Made by a program: the position numbers and the translations under genes | Shown here: positions 25,248 through 36,902 of the stretch, one piece after another | Layout of the letters: every line of letters begins with the position of its first letter | How positions within the stretch are numbered: position 1 is the stretch's first letter | Source: Panopea generosa | Taxonomy: Eukaryota; Mollusca; Bivalvia; Adapedonta; Hiatellidae | DNA: 64,000 nt | Assembly: GCA_029582155.1 (NCBI GenBank) | Contig: CM055897.1 | Span: 19,934,857-19,998,856 of the forward strand | Direction of reading: 5' to 3' | Notes under the pieces: generated by a model | What the model was told of the DNA's origin: nothing | What the model saw: only the letters and a program-made list of their open reading frames with translations | Databases searched by the model: none

Positions 25248-25528
25248 AGCTCGCTGGGACGAAGTCCAAGGAAAGCTATTGCCATGACCCCAGTGGCAGC
25301 GGTGTTGTCGTCTGTAGACACCCAGGTTAAACTTTTGCGTTTAAGTTTAAGATATCTATGCAACCATTCATTGGATGTGAATGAAACTTCGCATGTGTGT
25401 TCACCATCATCAATGGAACACACAGAGAAAAGAACCAGAACTCTGGATTGCATGTTGGCTTAGTTATGGCCCTTTTTGGACTTAGACACCCAGGGGCGAG
25501 CATTGTTGTCTTCTGACAACTCTTGTTT
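25248..25528 (+). mobile_element. Family L element with TTTTTAGCTC start and CTTGTT end
   Basis: Opens TTTTTAGCTCGCTGGGACGA AGTCC (stem GGAC/GTCC) and closes GTTGTC-TTCT-GACAAC followed by TCTTGTT. Same terminal layout as family E but different interior. No coding capacity. Confidence 0.55.
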
Positions 25529-25594
25529 ATGTTTACCCCAAGCTGTTTGTATTCAGAACAAAAACGACATATCAACATCAATAAAATTAATGTT

Positions 25595-26256
25595 TACCGT
25601 ATATTCCCTTATAAACGCCCCCACTCTAATAAACGCCCCCCACCTATTTTTCTGGAAAATTAAAAAATAAAACGTATATGCGAGTTGAGTGCGTATTCGC
25701 CCATCTTTCCCTGATCGATTATTTTGTTACACAGACAACAATTAGCGGAATGTTTATTACCTTTGAACTCTTTAACCCATTGTTTATATCTTGGGTGAGC
25801 ACTTAACCACTTTTGGTTGAATAAATACTTCCCCATATTTGCTGTTTAATACTAGTAAAAATACCGTCTGCTGATTAAAACATTACAAAACGTCGGAAAA
25901 TGCGGTTAGTCTGTGTACGCTGAAAGCTCATTGTTCCACGTTGATAAGAGCAAGCGTCCAAGTGATTTAAAGTGAAGAGTACACTGACCATAAATTTGGA
26001 TATTCCAGTACGCAGACTAATAATTTCATACAGATTTTCAGCCTTTTTTCATCCTATGTCGATAATTTCATTCACTCTCAAATAATTCTGGACCACTTTT
26101 TCGGGGATTTAAACCGGATTTAATTTTTTTTCCATGGCTTTATTGGTTTTATTGTATTTTTAACTGTTGTTAAATTTGCTTTTTTTTTCTTTTATAAACG
26201 CCCCCATCTTGTAAAATGTAACGCCCCCGAGGGCGTTAATTAGGGAATATACAGTA
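25595..26256. mobile_element. TA-flanked TIR element (about 660 bp)
   Basis: Left end ACCGTATATTCCCTTATAAA CGCCCCC; reverse-complemented right end ACTGTATATTCCCTAATTAA CGCCCTC. TA on both outer edges suggests a Tc1/mariner-type MITE. Interior repeats AAACGCCCCC near both ends; no transposase frame. Confidence 0.75.
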
Positions 26257-28349
26257 TATTGCATGATCATTACATTTAAAGCTAGTGGTGTACTTACTGT
26301 AAATGAAGTAATTAAATTATTTAGGGTAAGAAAAGGTTATCACAACGTGCTTCAAAATAGACATTTTAGTATAAATTTGTTCGACAAATGATTTTTCCAT
26401 CTGGATAAGTACTTTTTACTAGCCTGACAGACGAATGCTTTTAAAAGTTTTTCCCATCATCTTGCGATTCACCATCTAGTGAAAAGTGAATTTATAACAG
26501 GAAGTATAAAAGATGCACAAGAAGACAATGGAATTTCCCTTAAAAATTTACCTCCGATATTTAGGTTTGCTTTGTGCATGATATAGTCTTGTTGTTCAAG
26601 TGTGTGAAAGTCATTCAGCTTTAGGCACACATTAATTTTTTTCTTCAGTTGGTCATTTGCACGACTGCTTATACCAAAATATAATTTGGTGTTTGTGTTA
26701 TATTGTACTTTAAGTTTGCTATTAGAGGTATTGTGCAGAAGGGAATAAACGTTTTGTGTTGGATAACAGGAACATAGCGTGACAGCTTTGTAAGTTACTC
26801 AGGGCAGGGTGTGCGAACGTGGTTTCACTTCTGCTGGCGGGAGGCCTGGGGAACTTTCTCAGTGGAAATTTTTAGAAATAGAAGTAGAAATGTTTATATT
26901 TTATGCCTAACCCTTTGCTCCATAAGAATTTTCTTTGACTCTTCCAAATTGAAAGCATTAATTCACCACAAATCAGCAATGGGTGAATTTTGTTTATATT
27001 AACTGACATAGTGGAAAACAGTGCAGGAAGTGTTCAGATTGCTCGTTACGATGTCGACCTGGACTGGACATTCTAACTTAGGTCAATGTTTTACATAAAG
27101 GCCACATGCTTTATGCATGAAACCATTCATGCTGAAGCTTCTATGTACCTATTTGTAACCCCCTCCTATTGTATTTCTATTGCTTCTCTCAACTTTTTAG
27201 TATTTTCAATACTTAGGCTTTGGTCAAGTATTACTCAGCAGAGTGTCTGAGTATGACACACTACACGCCTGGATAACAATTATTAATGTCTCACATTCAG
27301 TTGGAGGGCACAGTGATCCGATAATGGCTTTGAAACCCATTTTAACTCTCTAAAAATGTTATGCTTGCCTGATTGAAGGAGGAGAAGGTGTGGGTGCACG
27401 CCAGGTCCCTCCTCCTAGATCTGTCCTTGTAATCTATAAATGTTAAAAATAGTAATAAACCCGTTTCTCTCCATCTCTTGTTAGAATTGATACCAGTTGA
27501 TTCAACCCATCATTGGGACTTTATAAAGATCCATCATTAAATTAGATGACCTTGATTCTGTCTGCATTGCTGCACACACTCTTGATATTTTGTGGATTAA
27601 TTTAATTTTCCAGTTTTACCTTTCAGTATTCCCAGATGTTCCGTCTTACTTGTATAAACACTTCATTTTGAAAGAAGAGTTTAATTTTCTCTTTTTGTGT
27701 TTTATGTACATTTACATTCGGTAGGGATTATTTGTGGAAGATATAATGAGGCGGCACGTCTTGATTTTTGCACTGAACGAGTGCGTTTAACTCCTGTGAA
27801 CTTTGAGAAATTGTGAAAAAACACAAAAGGTTGTATAAAGGTAAACCCGTATTCAATTACAAGATTTTTTTTTTATTTGTTAGATACTGTACTCCTTTAT
27901 TTGTAAGAAAGGAAAACAGTACTGATCAGATAGCGTGTGTTTATAAACTGAGGCTAATTGCTATGGGACTGTACAGTCGGCAGATACAATATGTAAAACA
28001 ACTGGATGTTCAACGGCTCATAATTGAAAATGGAGATAGATCTGTTACTTTGTCTTGTTGATTTTTGGTTTGATTTGATTTTTATTGCTTTATAAATTTA
28101 TGTAAATGTAAATGGCTAGAGTCTTTCTTTGCCCCAGGAAATCTATGGTATGGAGGGTGGGGATAAATAGTGACTTTATAATATATGTTCGGAGAAGTAT
28201 CTATAAAATAATTACAAAAATTCTACGGTAACTCAAGATGATTTTATTGTAATCAAAAGTAATTTGACTTAAATATTTAACTTAAATATATCGATCTTGT
28301 TTTTAGTGTCTGATAGATTGTTGTTTGAACTTCACAACAAGTTTCATGC
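26257..28349. other. Intronic stretch with one truncated MITE
   Basis: Apart from the family F fragment at 26907-27050, no repeat, RNA or coding signal recognised. Confidence 0.55.
26907..27050 (+). mobile_element. Family F MITE, 3'-truncated
   Basis: CTAACCCTTTGCTCCATAAG, AAAGCATTAATTCACCACAA, GTGGAAAACAGTGCAGGAAG and TGTTCAGATTGCTCGTTACG up to the centre of the palindrome, then unrelated sequence. Confidence 0.85.
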
Positions 28350-28438
28350 CACAGACATATAGTCCATGTACAATAAAAATATCCCACTCAGTCATAGTAT
28401 ACTGACACAGGGCTGTCCAGTCCTAGAACTATGTGCTA
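28350..28438 (-). mobile_element. SINE-B fragment
   Basis: TTTCATGCCACAGACATATA and CTGACACAGGGCTGTCCAGT CCTAGAACTATG match the middle of SINE-B; abuts a SINE-C copy. Confidence 0.7.
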
Positions 28439-28440
28439 GA

Positions 28441-28655
28441 ACTCAATGGCAGAGTGGTCTAAGGTGCCTTCTCAAAATAACTTACCTCTAGCTGCTAGGT
28501 TGTAGGTTTGAGTCCCACCTGCATGCGGCTTCAAGGACTTTGGCTCTATTCAGATTCATTCTGAGGTCTTTCTCCACGAGAAAAATTGGATATGCCATAA
28601 TTATATATAAACTGAACTGTGTTGAAAATGGCGTTTACGCCCATTAAAAAATCCA
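28441..28655 (+). mobile_element. SINE-C
   Basis: CAATGGCAGAGTGGTCTAAG GTGCC head, GTAGGTTTGAGTCCCACC B-box-like, CAGATTCATTCTGAGGTCTT, TTGGATATGCCATAATTATA, GTGTTGAAAATGGCGTTTAC and an A tail. Confidence 0.88.
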
Positions 28656-29522
28656 CTTGACCATGCAGTGTTACCAGTTACTAGGTGTATTATGTGACAT
28701 ACGTATACATGTAAATGTTAATCTGTAAATTTGCTTTTATGATTGAACCATGAATCTGGCTGCATTAAATTTTGTTAAATTCAGATAACACACAGTCTTT
28801 TCTCAATTCCATACACAAGTTCCCTTTTATTGTTTGAACAAATCTGACAATATTTGTTCAGCAAAACATCAGATACAGTCTCCAAAACTGAACTGCTGAG
28901 TGCTTGTCAGTATTCTACACTGGAGCCTGGCAGTGAGTTAGTTTAATGTTTAAAGGCAGATCTGCTGAATCAGTTTGTATTTGTTTATTTATTTACATGG
29001 AATTATTTTGTCATTCATTTTTTGGGGGAAATTTGGGCGAGATGCAAATATTTTAATATTATTTAATTTAAAGGGTATATATCAGTATTTAAAAAAAAAA
29101 ATTGGCTATTAACAATTTCCCCCCAATATATCATGCCTATATGATAATACTCACTGACCCCGGTATTACCAAAGCATATCTATTTAAACATGCCAAAATG
29201 ATACCGGTATATTGAAAAGGGATTTCTTGATTTGGGCTTCTTGCCTCGGTTAGACTAAAATAGATTTCCCGCTTAATGGGGAGGTCATTAAGCATTATTT
29301 AAGTGCTGTCTATTTTTAGAATGGGAATTTCATTTAAAGTTTACCACTCTGATTGAATTATCGATTGTCACATTTTGATGGATTTTATATACTAAACCAT
29401 TCAGATTTTATTTATTTATGTTAATTAGATGCTTTTTATCCATTTTAAAAATATTTTTAATTTTTAAGACATTTAAAGATTTTAGTTTCAACTAATTTAG
29501 TTTAGCTCAATTGCGATGAAAG
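28656..29522. other. Intronic stretch, nothing recognised
   Basis: AT-rich with no supported feature. Confidence 0.6.
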
Positions 29523-29668
29523 CTGAGAGCTTACATAATTATGTACTGCCGTCGAGTCCCCTTCCTGGGTAGAACCAGTACTAAGTGTTGTTTTATTGAG
29601 TGTTGGTCGAACCTGCAACTTCTGGCATGAGCAGACAACACTCTATCCATAACACTACCACCCCCGCT
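29523..29668 (-). mobile_element. SINE-I copy
   Basis: GCTGAGAGCTTACATAATTA at the far end, TCCTGGGTAGAACCAGTACT and a decayed tRNA-like head (TCGAACCTGCAACTTCTGGC) match SINE-I read backwards. Confidence 0.6.
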
Positions 29669-30000
29669 TATAGATATACTTACTCCCTTTAAAGCCGATA
29701 AGTTGATTTTTTATGTTGTCAGACAGAAAGTATGAATGTATATGCTTATGCCATAAGTTCAAGTGTTTCACTTATATCAATTAACAAAGTCTGATGTTAT
29801 CTCAAGACTTTATCAAATAATCTCTATTTTGAGGTTTAAGTATTATGTTGGCATGTTTTGCATTGTTTTGTATTTATTTTGTATTATTTATCAATGCTTT
29901 GCTTACTGTTCAATTCAACAAAATATTGACACAAAATGTAGACCAAGATCTATTCCAGGTACATGTATATTGGGAATGTTTTAGGCCTCTAGATATATAA

Positions 30001-30013
30001 GGGGGGGGGGGGG
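30001..30013. repeat. Poly-G tract (13 G)
   Basis: Homopolymer; the surrounding 29669-30265 has no other recognised feature. Confidence 0.9.
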
Positions 30014-30265
30014 TGGAGGATAGCAGCATGTTGCATAATAGTATGTACAGTATCAGTGTAATCTAGGATTGTAGTAAAATAAAAATAAAAGAGGACAAAT
30101 TTCAGAAAAAAGGGGTAAAAGGTAATTGGTCGAAAGCCCCCTAATAATAGACCCAGATAAGCCTTTGAGTGAAAAGCAGTATAGCTATACATTATTTGAC
30201 ACATTATTTGGCTCATAGTCATATTATAAACACTGCTTATATTTATACCCCTTTTCAATGCTTTC

Positions 30266-30546
30266 GAGCAGGCTAGCGCGTCTGACTATCAATCCAGGGG
30301 TCATGAGTTTGAATCTCCTTCTCAGCCCAGTCTGTTTGATGATTGATATACGGCAATTCGTCTTATCACTGATTCAGGGATAGTTATCATATGATATAAG
30401 TGGAAAAGTTATCAGTTTCTTGCAGAGATGGGTGTGCTCATGTACTGGTTATCTATCCAGGATCTCGGGAAATAGTGGTTAGGTTAACAGATTGTCTTTT
30501 AGCACCTCAATGGCAAAAAAATGATGCTCAATATTTAATAAATCAA
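30266..30546 (+). mobile_element. SINE-A
   Basis: GCGCGTCTGACTATCAATCC AGGGGTCATGAGTTTGAATC head, GATTGATATACGGCAA, AAAGTTATCAGTTTCTTGCA, GATGGGTGTGCTCATGTACT and the 3' AAATGATGCTCAATATT. Slightly 5'-eroded. Confidence 0.88.
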
Positions 30547-30690
30547 TTTACTGACTTTCAAAGCTTTGAATTTATTTTCAACATTTTCTGTCCATTTTTG
30601 TTTAAAAAGAATATCAAATCAAAATTTGGCCCAAATTTTTTCAAGCTACAACGTAAGCTACATGAAAAATACTTATCACACTTATCACTG
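30547..30690 (+). mobile_element. Family D MITE fragment
   Basis: CTGACTTTCAAAGCTTTGAA, TCTGTCCATTTTTGTTTAAA and CATGAAAAATACTT match the middle of family D. Its TIRs are missing. Confidence 0.6.
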
Positions 30691-31051
30691 AGTGAATATC
30701 TGATATACCATCTAATTTTCTATTAGGCAAACAAGTTTAAATATGTAATTAATGGCTGAATAAATCATAATCCAGCTGAATTGAATTTACACAAGCTTGT
30801 ATTTAGTCATCAACATTCAGATGCATTAGATAACAATTATCGTACACCTGAGCTGACCTATGATGAAAACGTAGCCATTTAAGGAATGTTCGGCATGTTG
30901 AACTGTGTATCAAGTATTGTACAAAATTCCATGATATATGATTAACTGTGTTTGTAACAGATATCTGGTTTTTCATAAACAAATTGCTTGCCAGAATGTG
31001 CAGTTACAAGGTTTACGGTTTAATTTTTGTTAAAAAGGTCTCAGTAAAATT

Positions 31052-31341
31052 CATTGATTGATTGCATATTTAGCGGCATTTTATGTCGTCGAGGGCTAAC
31101 AGAGGATCAGTTAACCAAGCCACTGTTTCCTGGGATCCTGGAAGGTTAACCAGTACTCGAGCACATCCCATCTCTGCAAGTAACTGATAACTTTCCCACT
31201 TGAATCAGCAATGTGAGACAAATGATATGAGACACAATGTTGTATATCATACATCACAGAGATTGTGGCAGAGCAGGGATTCAAACTCACGACCTCTGGA
31301 TTGACAGTCAGACGCACTACCAACTGAGCTAATCGGGTTCA
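31052..31341 (-). mobile_element. SINE-A, full length
   Basis: Reverse complement: CGATTAGCTCAGTTGGTAGT GCGTCTGACTGTCAATCCAG, GGTCGTGAGTTTGAATCC, ACTTGCAGAGATGGGATGTG, AGGCTAACA equivalents and the ATCAATGA-type tail. Confidence 0.9.
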
Positions 31342-31726
31342 GCGGCTCAGTAATAAGCTGCATGTTCCGTAGTTGGGAATTTGGTAATTCACATACACTT
31401 TTCAGTGATTTTTTTTGCTGTTTTCGGAGGCCAATGTACCATTTCCCACCCAAAAACATGTACTTTTTTTCGCCTAATATAAGAAAAAGAAAAAAATTCC
31501 CCTGAAACATTTTTTTAATGCCATTTAATGTCAGTTTAACAGTTTTAAACAATGAAAAAAATGAATTTTGACCAGTCCTATAAATGTTTTGAAATATTTC
31601 ATTTTCATCAATACCACACATTATCTCCTATGAAAGGGATCCTTCCCCCAAAACAAAACAAAAACACATGGCATTTAGTCAAATGATGCAAATTTATTTT
31701 AGTTATATAACATATTAATTATAAGC

Positions 31727-31873
31727 TCTGAGTTTTCCAATCTGTTTCCTGAATGGAACCAGTGCTGAGGTATTTTTAACGACCATGGTTGGAGTTAAGA
31801 CTGGGTTTGAACCCAAGACCTTCGGCATGAATGGCCAACACCCTATCATGTGACTACATCACTGCTCCACTTT
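31727..31873 (-). mobile_element. SINE-I copy
   Basis: AGCTCTGAGTTTTCC, TCCTGAATGGAACCAGTGCT and the inverted head GGGTTTGAACCCAAGACCTT with CACTGCT at the tRNA-like end. Confidence 0.65.
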
Positions 31874-32342
31874 TTGTACATTATAAGTTCTAGAACATGG
31901 TTTTAATTTTCATAACAAACTTTTTTGACATTGTAATATGTGATTGTATAATTTAATTCTGATCTGATACTAAAATGTGTGAAAGGAGATCACCTTTTAC
32001 TGTTTGGGTCAACGGTTAAAATTATTGTGAAAGACGAGACATTAAAAATGTGTAAATTTCAGTATAGATGGTAGAAATTGTACATTAATATTAAGATCTC
32101 CTTTTTGACGGTGAAATATTTGAAAAAACAGATTCTAGTTATTTTTTGTATTCTTCCACCATCAAGACAGCATTAACACATTCATCTGCAGGAAATTGGT
32201 TTTTGGCCCCTTCCACATCACTCAAATATAATTTGTTTATGTAAAAGAGCTTATTATAGACATTAGTCTTACACGCAGACAGGCATGTGAGCCATAAATT
32301 GTATTAGAGTCACAATCTGTTTCTCTCAGGCCTAAATTAAAA

Positions 32343-32506
32343 TACAGTCAAACCTGTCTTAAGCAGCCAGTCGAGGGATGGAGCAAAAGTGACCTTTAAA
32401 GACAGGTTTTGATTAATACAGGTTAATTTGCTCTGAAAGCATAGAAATGGGAAATAGCAAATGTGGCTGCTTAATAAAGGTGACCGCTTACACAGATTTG
32501 ACTGTA
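32343..32506 (+). mobile_element. Family G MITE (TA-flanked)
   Basis: Begins TACAGTCAAACCTGTCTTAA GCAGCCAGTC and ends GACCGCTTACACAGATTTGA CTGTA; the termini are inverted repeats and both ends are TA, as in Tc1/mariner MITEs. Confidence 0.85.
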
Positions 32507-33177
32507 TTGGTTGTTTGCTGCTTCCAGCAACATCCACAACAGATTTAAAATGGACATACCTACCTACCCACCACTAAACGGCATGGTTCGGAATTGGCAA
32601 ACAAACAAATTTTTAGGGGTGGTCTCATTGGCACGACAAAAAGTATTTTATAAAAACTCATTAATACGAGTATAGATAAGACACAGTTCCCAGATTCATT
32701 ATGTATCTTTCCTCCTTGTTTCTGTGGCAACACAAGAAGACTTACATTATATATATATATAAATGTGTTAATCAACAGTAAAACAGTTTCCCTGAGAAAA
32801 TATGTTGTCAAGTTCTTTCCGCCTGCCCATACATGTATAGATTTATTTACTTATCTCCATTAAAGTACTGGAACCATTCAGAACAAATTGTTAATTATAT
32901 TGGTTATGATGACAATTTAATTAAAAAATTAATAAAAAATACCCTAACGTAATAATGTAAGTCACAATGTCATGTAGTTATATATATTATTATAAGTAAA
33001 AAGTAAAATTTTCTGTGGAAGTAATATATTTTGAAAGCCAGACTTGTATACATAACTGATTTGTCTGGTGATGTGCTCTGGGCACTGTTTTTTGAATGGC
33101 ATTATGCTGACACTCTAGCTCTGAAATAATTGCAGTAGTTTATAGGCTAGTTTCTTCTGTAGGTATGATTTTAAAGG
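32507..33177. other. Intronic stretch
   Basis: A segment near 32550-32640 (TACCTACCCACCACTAAACG, GCAAACAAACAAATTTTTAG) may be a decayed family D copy. Otherwise nothing recognised. Confidence 0.45.
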
Positions 33178-33425
33178 TGTTGACTAAGTCAGTAGAAAGT
33201 CCGACTTTCAATCCATAGGTCATATACATTATTTATATATACACCATTTTTGTCTCTATGTAATTCACCGCTCACTGCTGATTCAAATGGGAAAGTTGTA
33301 AGTTACTTGCAGTGATGTGCTTGAGTACTGGTTAACTTTCAAGGATCCCAGCAAAGAGTGGTTAGGTTAATTTATCACCTGTTAGCCTTTGATGGCATAA
33401 AATGACCTTAAGTAATCAATCAATC
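33178..33425 (+). mobile_element. SINE-A, diverged
   Basis: TCCGACTTTCAATCCATAGG TC, AAAGTTGTAAGTTACTTGCA, GTGGTTAGGTTAATTTATCA and TGATGGCATAAAATGA with an AATCAATCAATC tail. Confidence 0.85.
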
Positions 33426-33544
33426 TCAGGGCGCAAAGTTAAAATGTATGCGAATACGAATTAAATATAAACGAATGTACGTTGACACCTTTTCTGCGGT
33501 TTGGGAGCCATTTCAATATGGCTGTGTTATTTTACTGTGAGTGG

Positions 33545-33745
33545 TTTTCAAAGATGCTCCCATCTAATGACCACTGACCTCTCACCACTTAGGTTGTAAA
33601 CTTGCCAGTTACTTTCAGAATGGTGGTTGTGCTCAGATTAATTCTGAGATCTTCTTCCAACAATAAAACTTGATAATAATTATATTCCATATAGAACCTG
33701 TCATGTGTTGAAAATTGCATTAAACTCCCATCAGTTTTTTATTTG
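33545..33745 (+). mobile_element. SINE-C, diverged
   Basis: CTGACCTCTCACCACTTAGG TTGTAAA, AGAATGGTGGTTGTGCTCAG, CCAACAATAAAACTTGATAA and GTTGAAAATTGCATTAAACT CCCA. Confidence 0.8.
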
Positions 33746-33785
33746 TTATTTAAATTATATTTTATTTGCTTCCTACAAAAATGTT

Positions 33786-34031
33786 TTAACCCTTTACTTC
33801 ATATCTAGACGCCTTTGGACGCCTCTAATATAGATGCCTTTGGACACCTTTAATATAGACGCCTTTGGACACCTCTAATATAGACACCTTTGGACACCTA
33901 TTACAGAAAGCTTTTGAATTATTGGGTGAATTATGTTTATATTAACTGACAGAGTGGAAAACAGTGCACTGTTTTCAAAGGCCTTCTGTGATTGGTGCGG
34001 GAAAACGCCTTTCTATGTAGTAAAGGGTTAA
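33786..34031 (+). mobile_element. Family F MITE with expanded internal repeat
   Basis: TTAACCCTTTACTTCATA ... GTAGTAAAGGGTTAA. A 25-bp unit (TAGACGCCTTTGGACACCTC + TAATA) occurs four times instead of once, and the central palindrome has been deleted to a single CAGTGCACTG. Confidence 0.93.
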
Positions 34032-34225
34032 ATAAGTATTTTCAGAATTAGTCATATTCCTGTGTTGGAACATTGAAAGTGTACTGTATTTTTAAAAGTA
34101 AGGGTGTTCATTAATGCCATGTTTTTAAAACTTTTTAGCTATATCCATAAGGGTAAAATATTCACCAAATTATCTTATCTGGGCTTCTGAGAAAACCTAA
34201 AATTACCTTTCCCATCTTAAATTAC

Positions 34226-34520
34226 AATGAATGAATGAATGAATGAATGAATGAATGAATGAATGAATGAATGATTGAATTATAGGTTATTCCAAGCCAA
34301 CAGGACGGAAGATTCCAGGTTTACTGTACATGTAAATAAACAAACAAATTAACATACAGATAAAAAAAAACCATCCACAAATGAATATACAGAATGAACC
34401 TAGAACCTTGATACCTATCGTCATACTGAAATTGTCACTTATAGCGACATGTATGAGCTGCAGTGGTCCTATTCATACCATCACTCATATGGCTCCCTGG
34501 AATCACACAGGAGTTTATAA
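34226..34520 (-). mobile_element. Family H retroelement with (ATTC)n tail
   Basis: Tail seen as (GAAT)n at 34226-34275 on the plus strand; the body matches copies at 52078-52497 and 56806-57256 (ATTATAGGTTATTCCAAGCC, GGAAGATTCCAGGTTTACTG, GAATGAACCTAGAACCTTGA, CATATGGCTCC). Confidence 0.8.
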
Positions 34521-36382
34521 TTTAATCACAAAAATGTCGATGACAAAAAATGATGAACATGACATCCATTCAGAGGATTCCTAACCCTCTGCAGCGGTTG
34601 GAAGTGATTCTATTCTTAACCAGAACCACACTGGCTCTTTAATTACAAATAACCATTGTAATAAAAGGTTGCACAGTGGTTAGAACTGTGAATTGTCGCT
34701 CAAGCGATCTGAATTCAAAATCCGTGACAAAATATATTTTGGAAGTCTGCTGTCCAGGTTTATTTCAAGTTCATATACTTCAGGTTAAGCATCATAGCTG
34801 TTGTGAAACGAATTGAATTTGTATTCGCTGTTATGGGTTCAAAAAAAGCAGAAGAAAAAAAGCACCTGTGAATTGTTAATGGTCAGACAGATGATATCAC
34901 ATGGAGACTGGAGTGTGTGTATAGCTAGTAACTGTTTGTTTACAGTTTTGTCAACACAAATCTAGAAGACTACCTGCTGCTCTATTATCGACCATTATCA
35001 AACATTGGGCAAATACTTGTGGGTGGTTTAATCTATATACAAGGGTCACTGAATGAAGCGCTCTATCACCACTTGTTTGCCTGGAGTGGCTGATAAACCA
35101 TGCAAATATAGATATATGTTATAGTACATGCATTGAAAAAAAGATAAAGTACATGCATTTTAGAAAAAAAGACCTCTTAATATTGAGCAGGACCTGATCG
35201 AGAACTTTTGCGTGTTTGACATTTTGACTTTTACCCATCCTAATGACATGATGCAGTAAATATTTTTAATAATGCAGGACAAAGAAAGGACAAGCTTGTA
35301 ATTATCACTTTGAAATAATAATGAATTATTGATTTCAATTAAAAAAAAAAAAAAAAAAATCAACAATTTGACATTCAATCTGTTGTCGGCAGAATGATTG
35401 TTCAAGGAAGAAACTTCCTCATAAGCTTGGTTTTCTAATATTTATGTCAATAATGATCTCATCATATTTTGATCTCTTTAGACTTTTCCCTTTTTTATTG
35501 ATGTTTAGTATTGTCAATGGTGTAGCTTATTATTCGCCGCCACTCTGTGTTAGTCCAGTGACCTTGCCCATAGGGGAATGAAAGGACCGATAGTTGAGTA
35601 TGTGTTGTTTGTGTAACTATGAATGTTTGAATGGCATTAAAACACATATTAAAAAACGCAGCTGAATAAAATAAAAAAATGTTTAATGATTTCTTGAATA
35701 ACCTGAGTTTTCTGTGAGCAATAATGTATGAATATACTTCTTTAAAATAATTTTAATAAATCGTTTATTAACGAAATCTCCCTTTATCGTCGCGTCGGTT
35801 ATTATGTGTGAGTATGCGCAGACATACACTAGGGCATGTTCGATTCATTGTCCAGAACATGTTCAGAAGATGTTCCAGAACAGTTATCAATCAAGCGTAA
35901 AGGAACAGAAAATGGAAAATCAAAATGGCGTGACAAAATCAAATTTTAATTAATTTTTAAAATAATTGTTGTATTTATAAACTTAATATTTGTAAGCACT
36001 GGACATGCCCACTTCCAATGCCCAATGGTTCATCTCAGTTAGTATTGATGAAACTCACCATTGTTTAAAACTTGCTCAAAGAAAAGGAAAAGACAACACA
36101 ACTCCTTGCTTTGACCACCTATTTTTTGTTTTATTTTCACGGGTACTTATCCGCCAATGCCAATTAACAACGCATATTTCCATTTGTAATGAGAATTGTC
36201 AAAACATTATTGAGATTTCTTCTAGTCTCGTCATGCTTTATATTTTTTACATATTGTTTTAATACTTATGAAAATGGTGAGTTTTGATATATACATGAAA
36301 GCATTATTAATCTTGTTACATATTTTATACTGTTATTCCATTACCTCTTGACTTATTTCTTACTTTCAACTCTAAAAACATG
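34521..36382. other. Intronic stretch with little recognised
   Basis: A possible tRNA-like patch at 34670-34735 (GCACAGTGGTTAGAACTGTG) and a poly-A run at 35341-35359. No coding or RNA gene supported. Confidence 0.5.
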
Positions 36383-36688
36383 CTAAGCTGTACCGCCCAA
36401 AGGCCAGAAGGGCTAATGCATTGGTGCATTGTCCATCGCTTGTCATCCGTTAGCATCACTTTCTCTGAAATCATTAGACCAGTTAAAACGCAACATGGAT
36501 GTTTCTCATGTATACCAGACTACACACAAGATTATTTTATCAATTTAAAATGGCCACCATCACTAAAATCTTCAAATATCTTCTTTGGGAAAAACGGTTC
36601 ACACAATCACATAAGTTTCAATCCTAAAATTTTTGTGGCGAATTGGTGCTTTACATCAAGTTTTTCTTGTGATGTCATTGGTTGATTA
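36383..36688 (+). mobile_element. Family E element, 5' part only (E1)
   Basis: CTAAGCTGTACCGCCCAAAG GCCAGAAGGGCTAATGC opening, ACTTTCTCTGAAATCATTAG, GGATGTTTCTC and AAATGGCCACCATCACTAAA match the start of E2 and E3; the remainder is lost. Confidence 0.75.
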
Positions 36689-36837
36689 ATTGTAATGTCG
36701 GTTTCCTCTGTTGGTGTTTTTATACCATAAAGTTCTAGTGATGTATACAGCTTAACTGGACAAAACAGGGTGGTTGAAAATCAATGGAACACACCACAGG
36801 TAATAATTATATGGTATCCGGTTTTATAGCTGGGGAA

Positions 36838-36902
36838 AAACCTCAGAATGAATCCGAGTAACCTTGAACCTCTGTAATTGGCAAAATTTCTCACGTTAGT
36901 TT
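36838..36902 (-). mobile_element. SINE-C fragment cut by family E
   Basis: CTCAGAATGAATCCGAGTAA and AATTTCTCACGTTAGTTTTA AG match the SINE-C body in reverse; the sequence switches directly into the E2 start. Confidence 0.65.
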
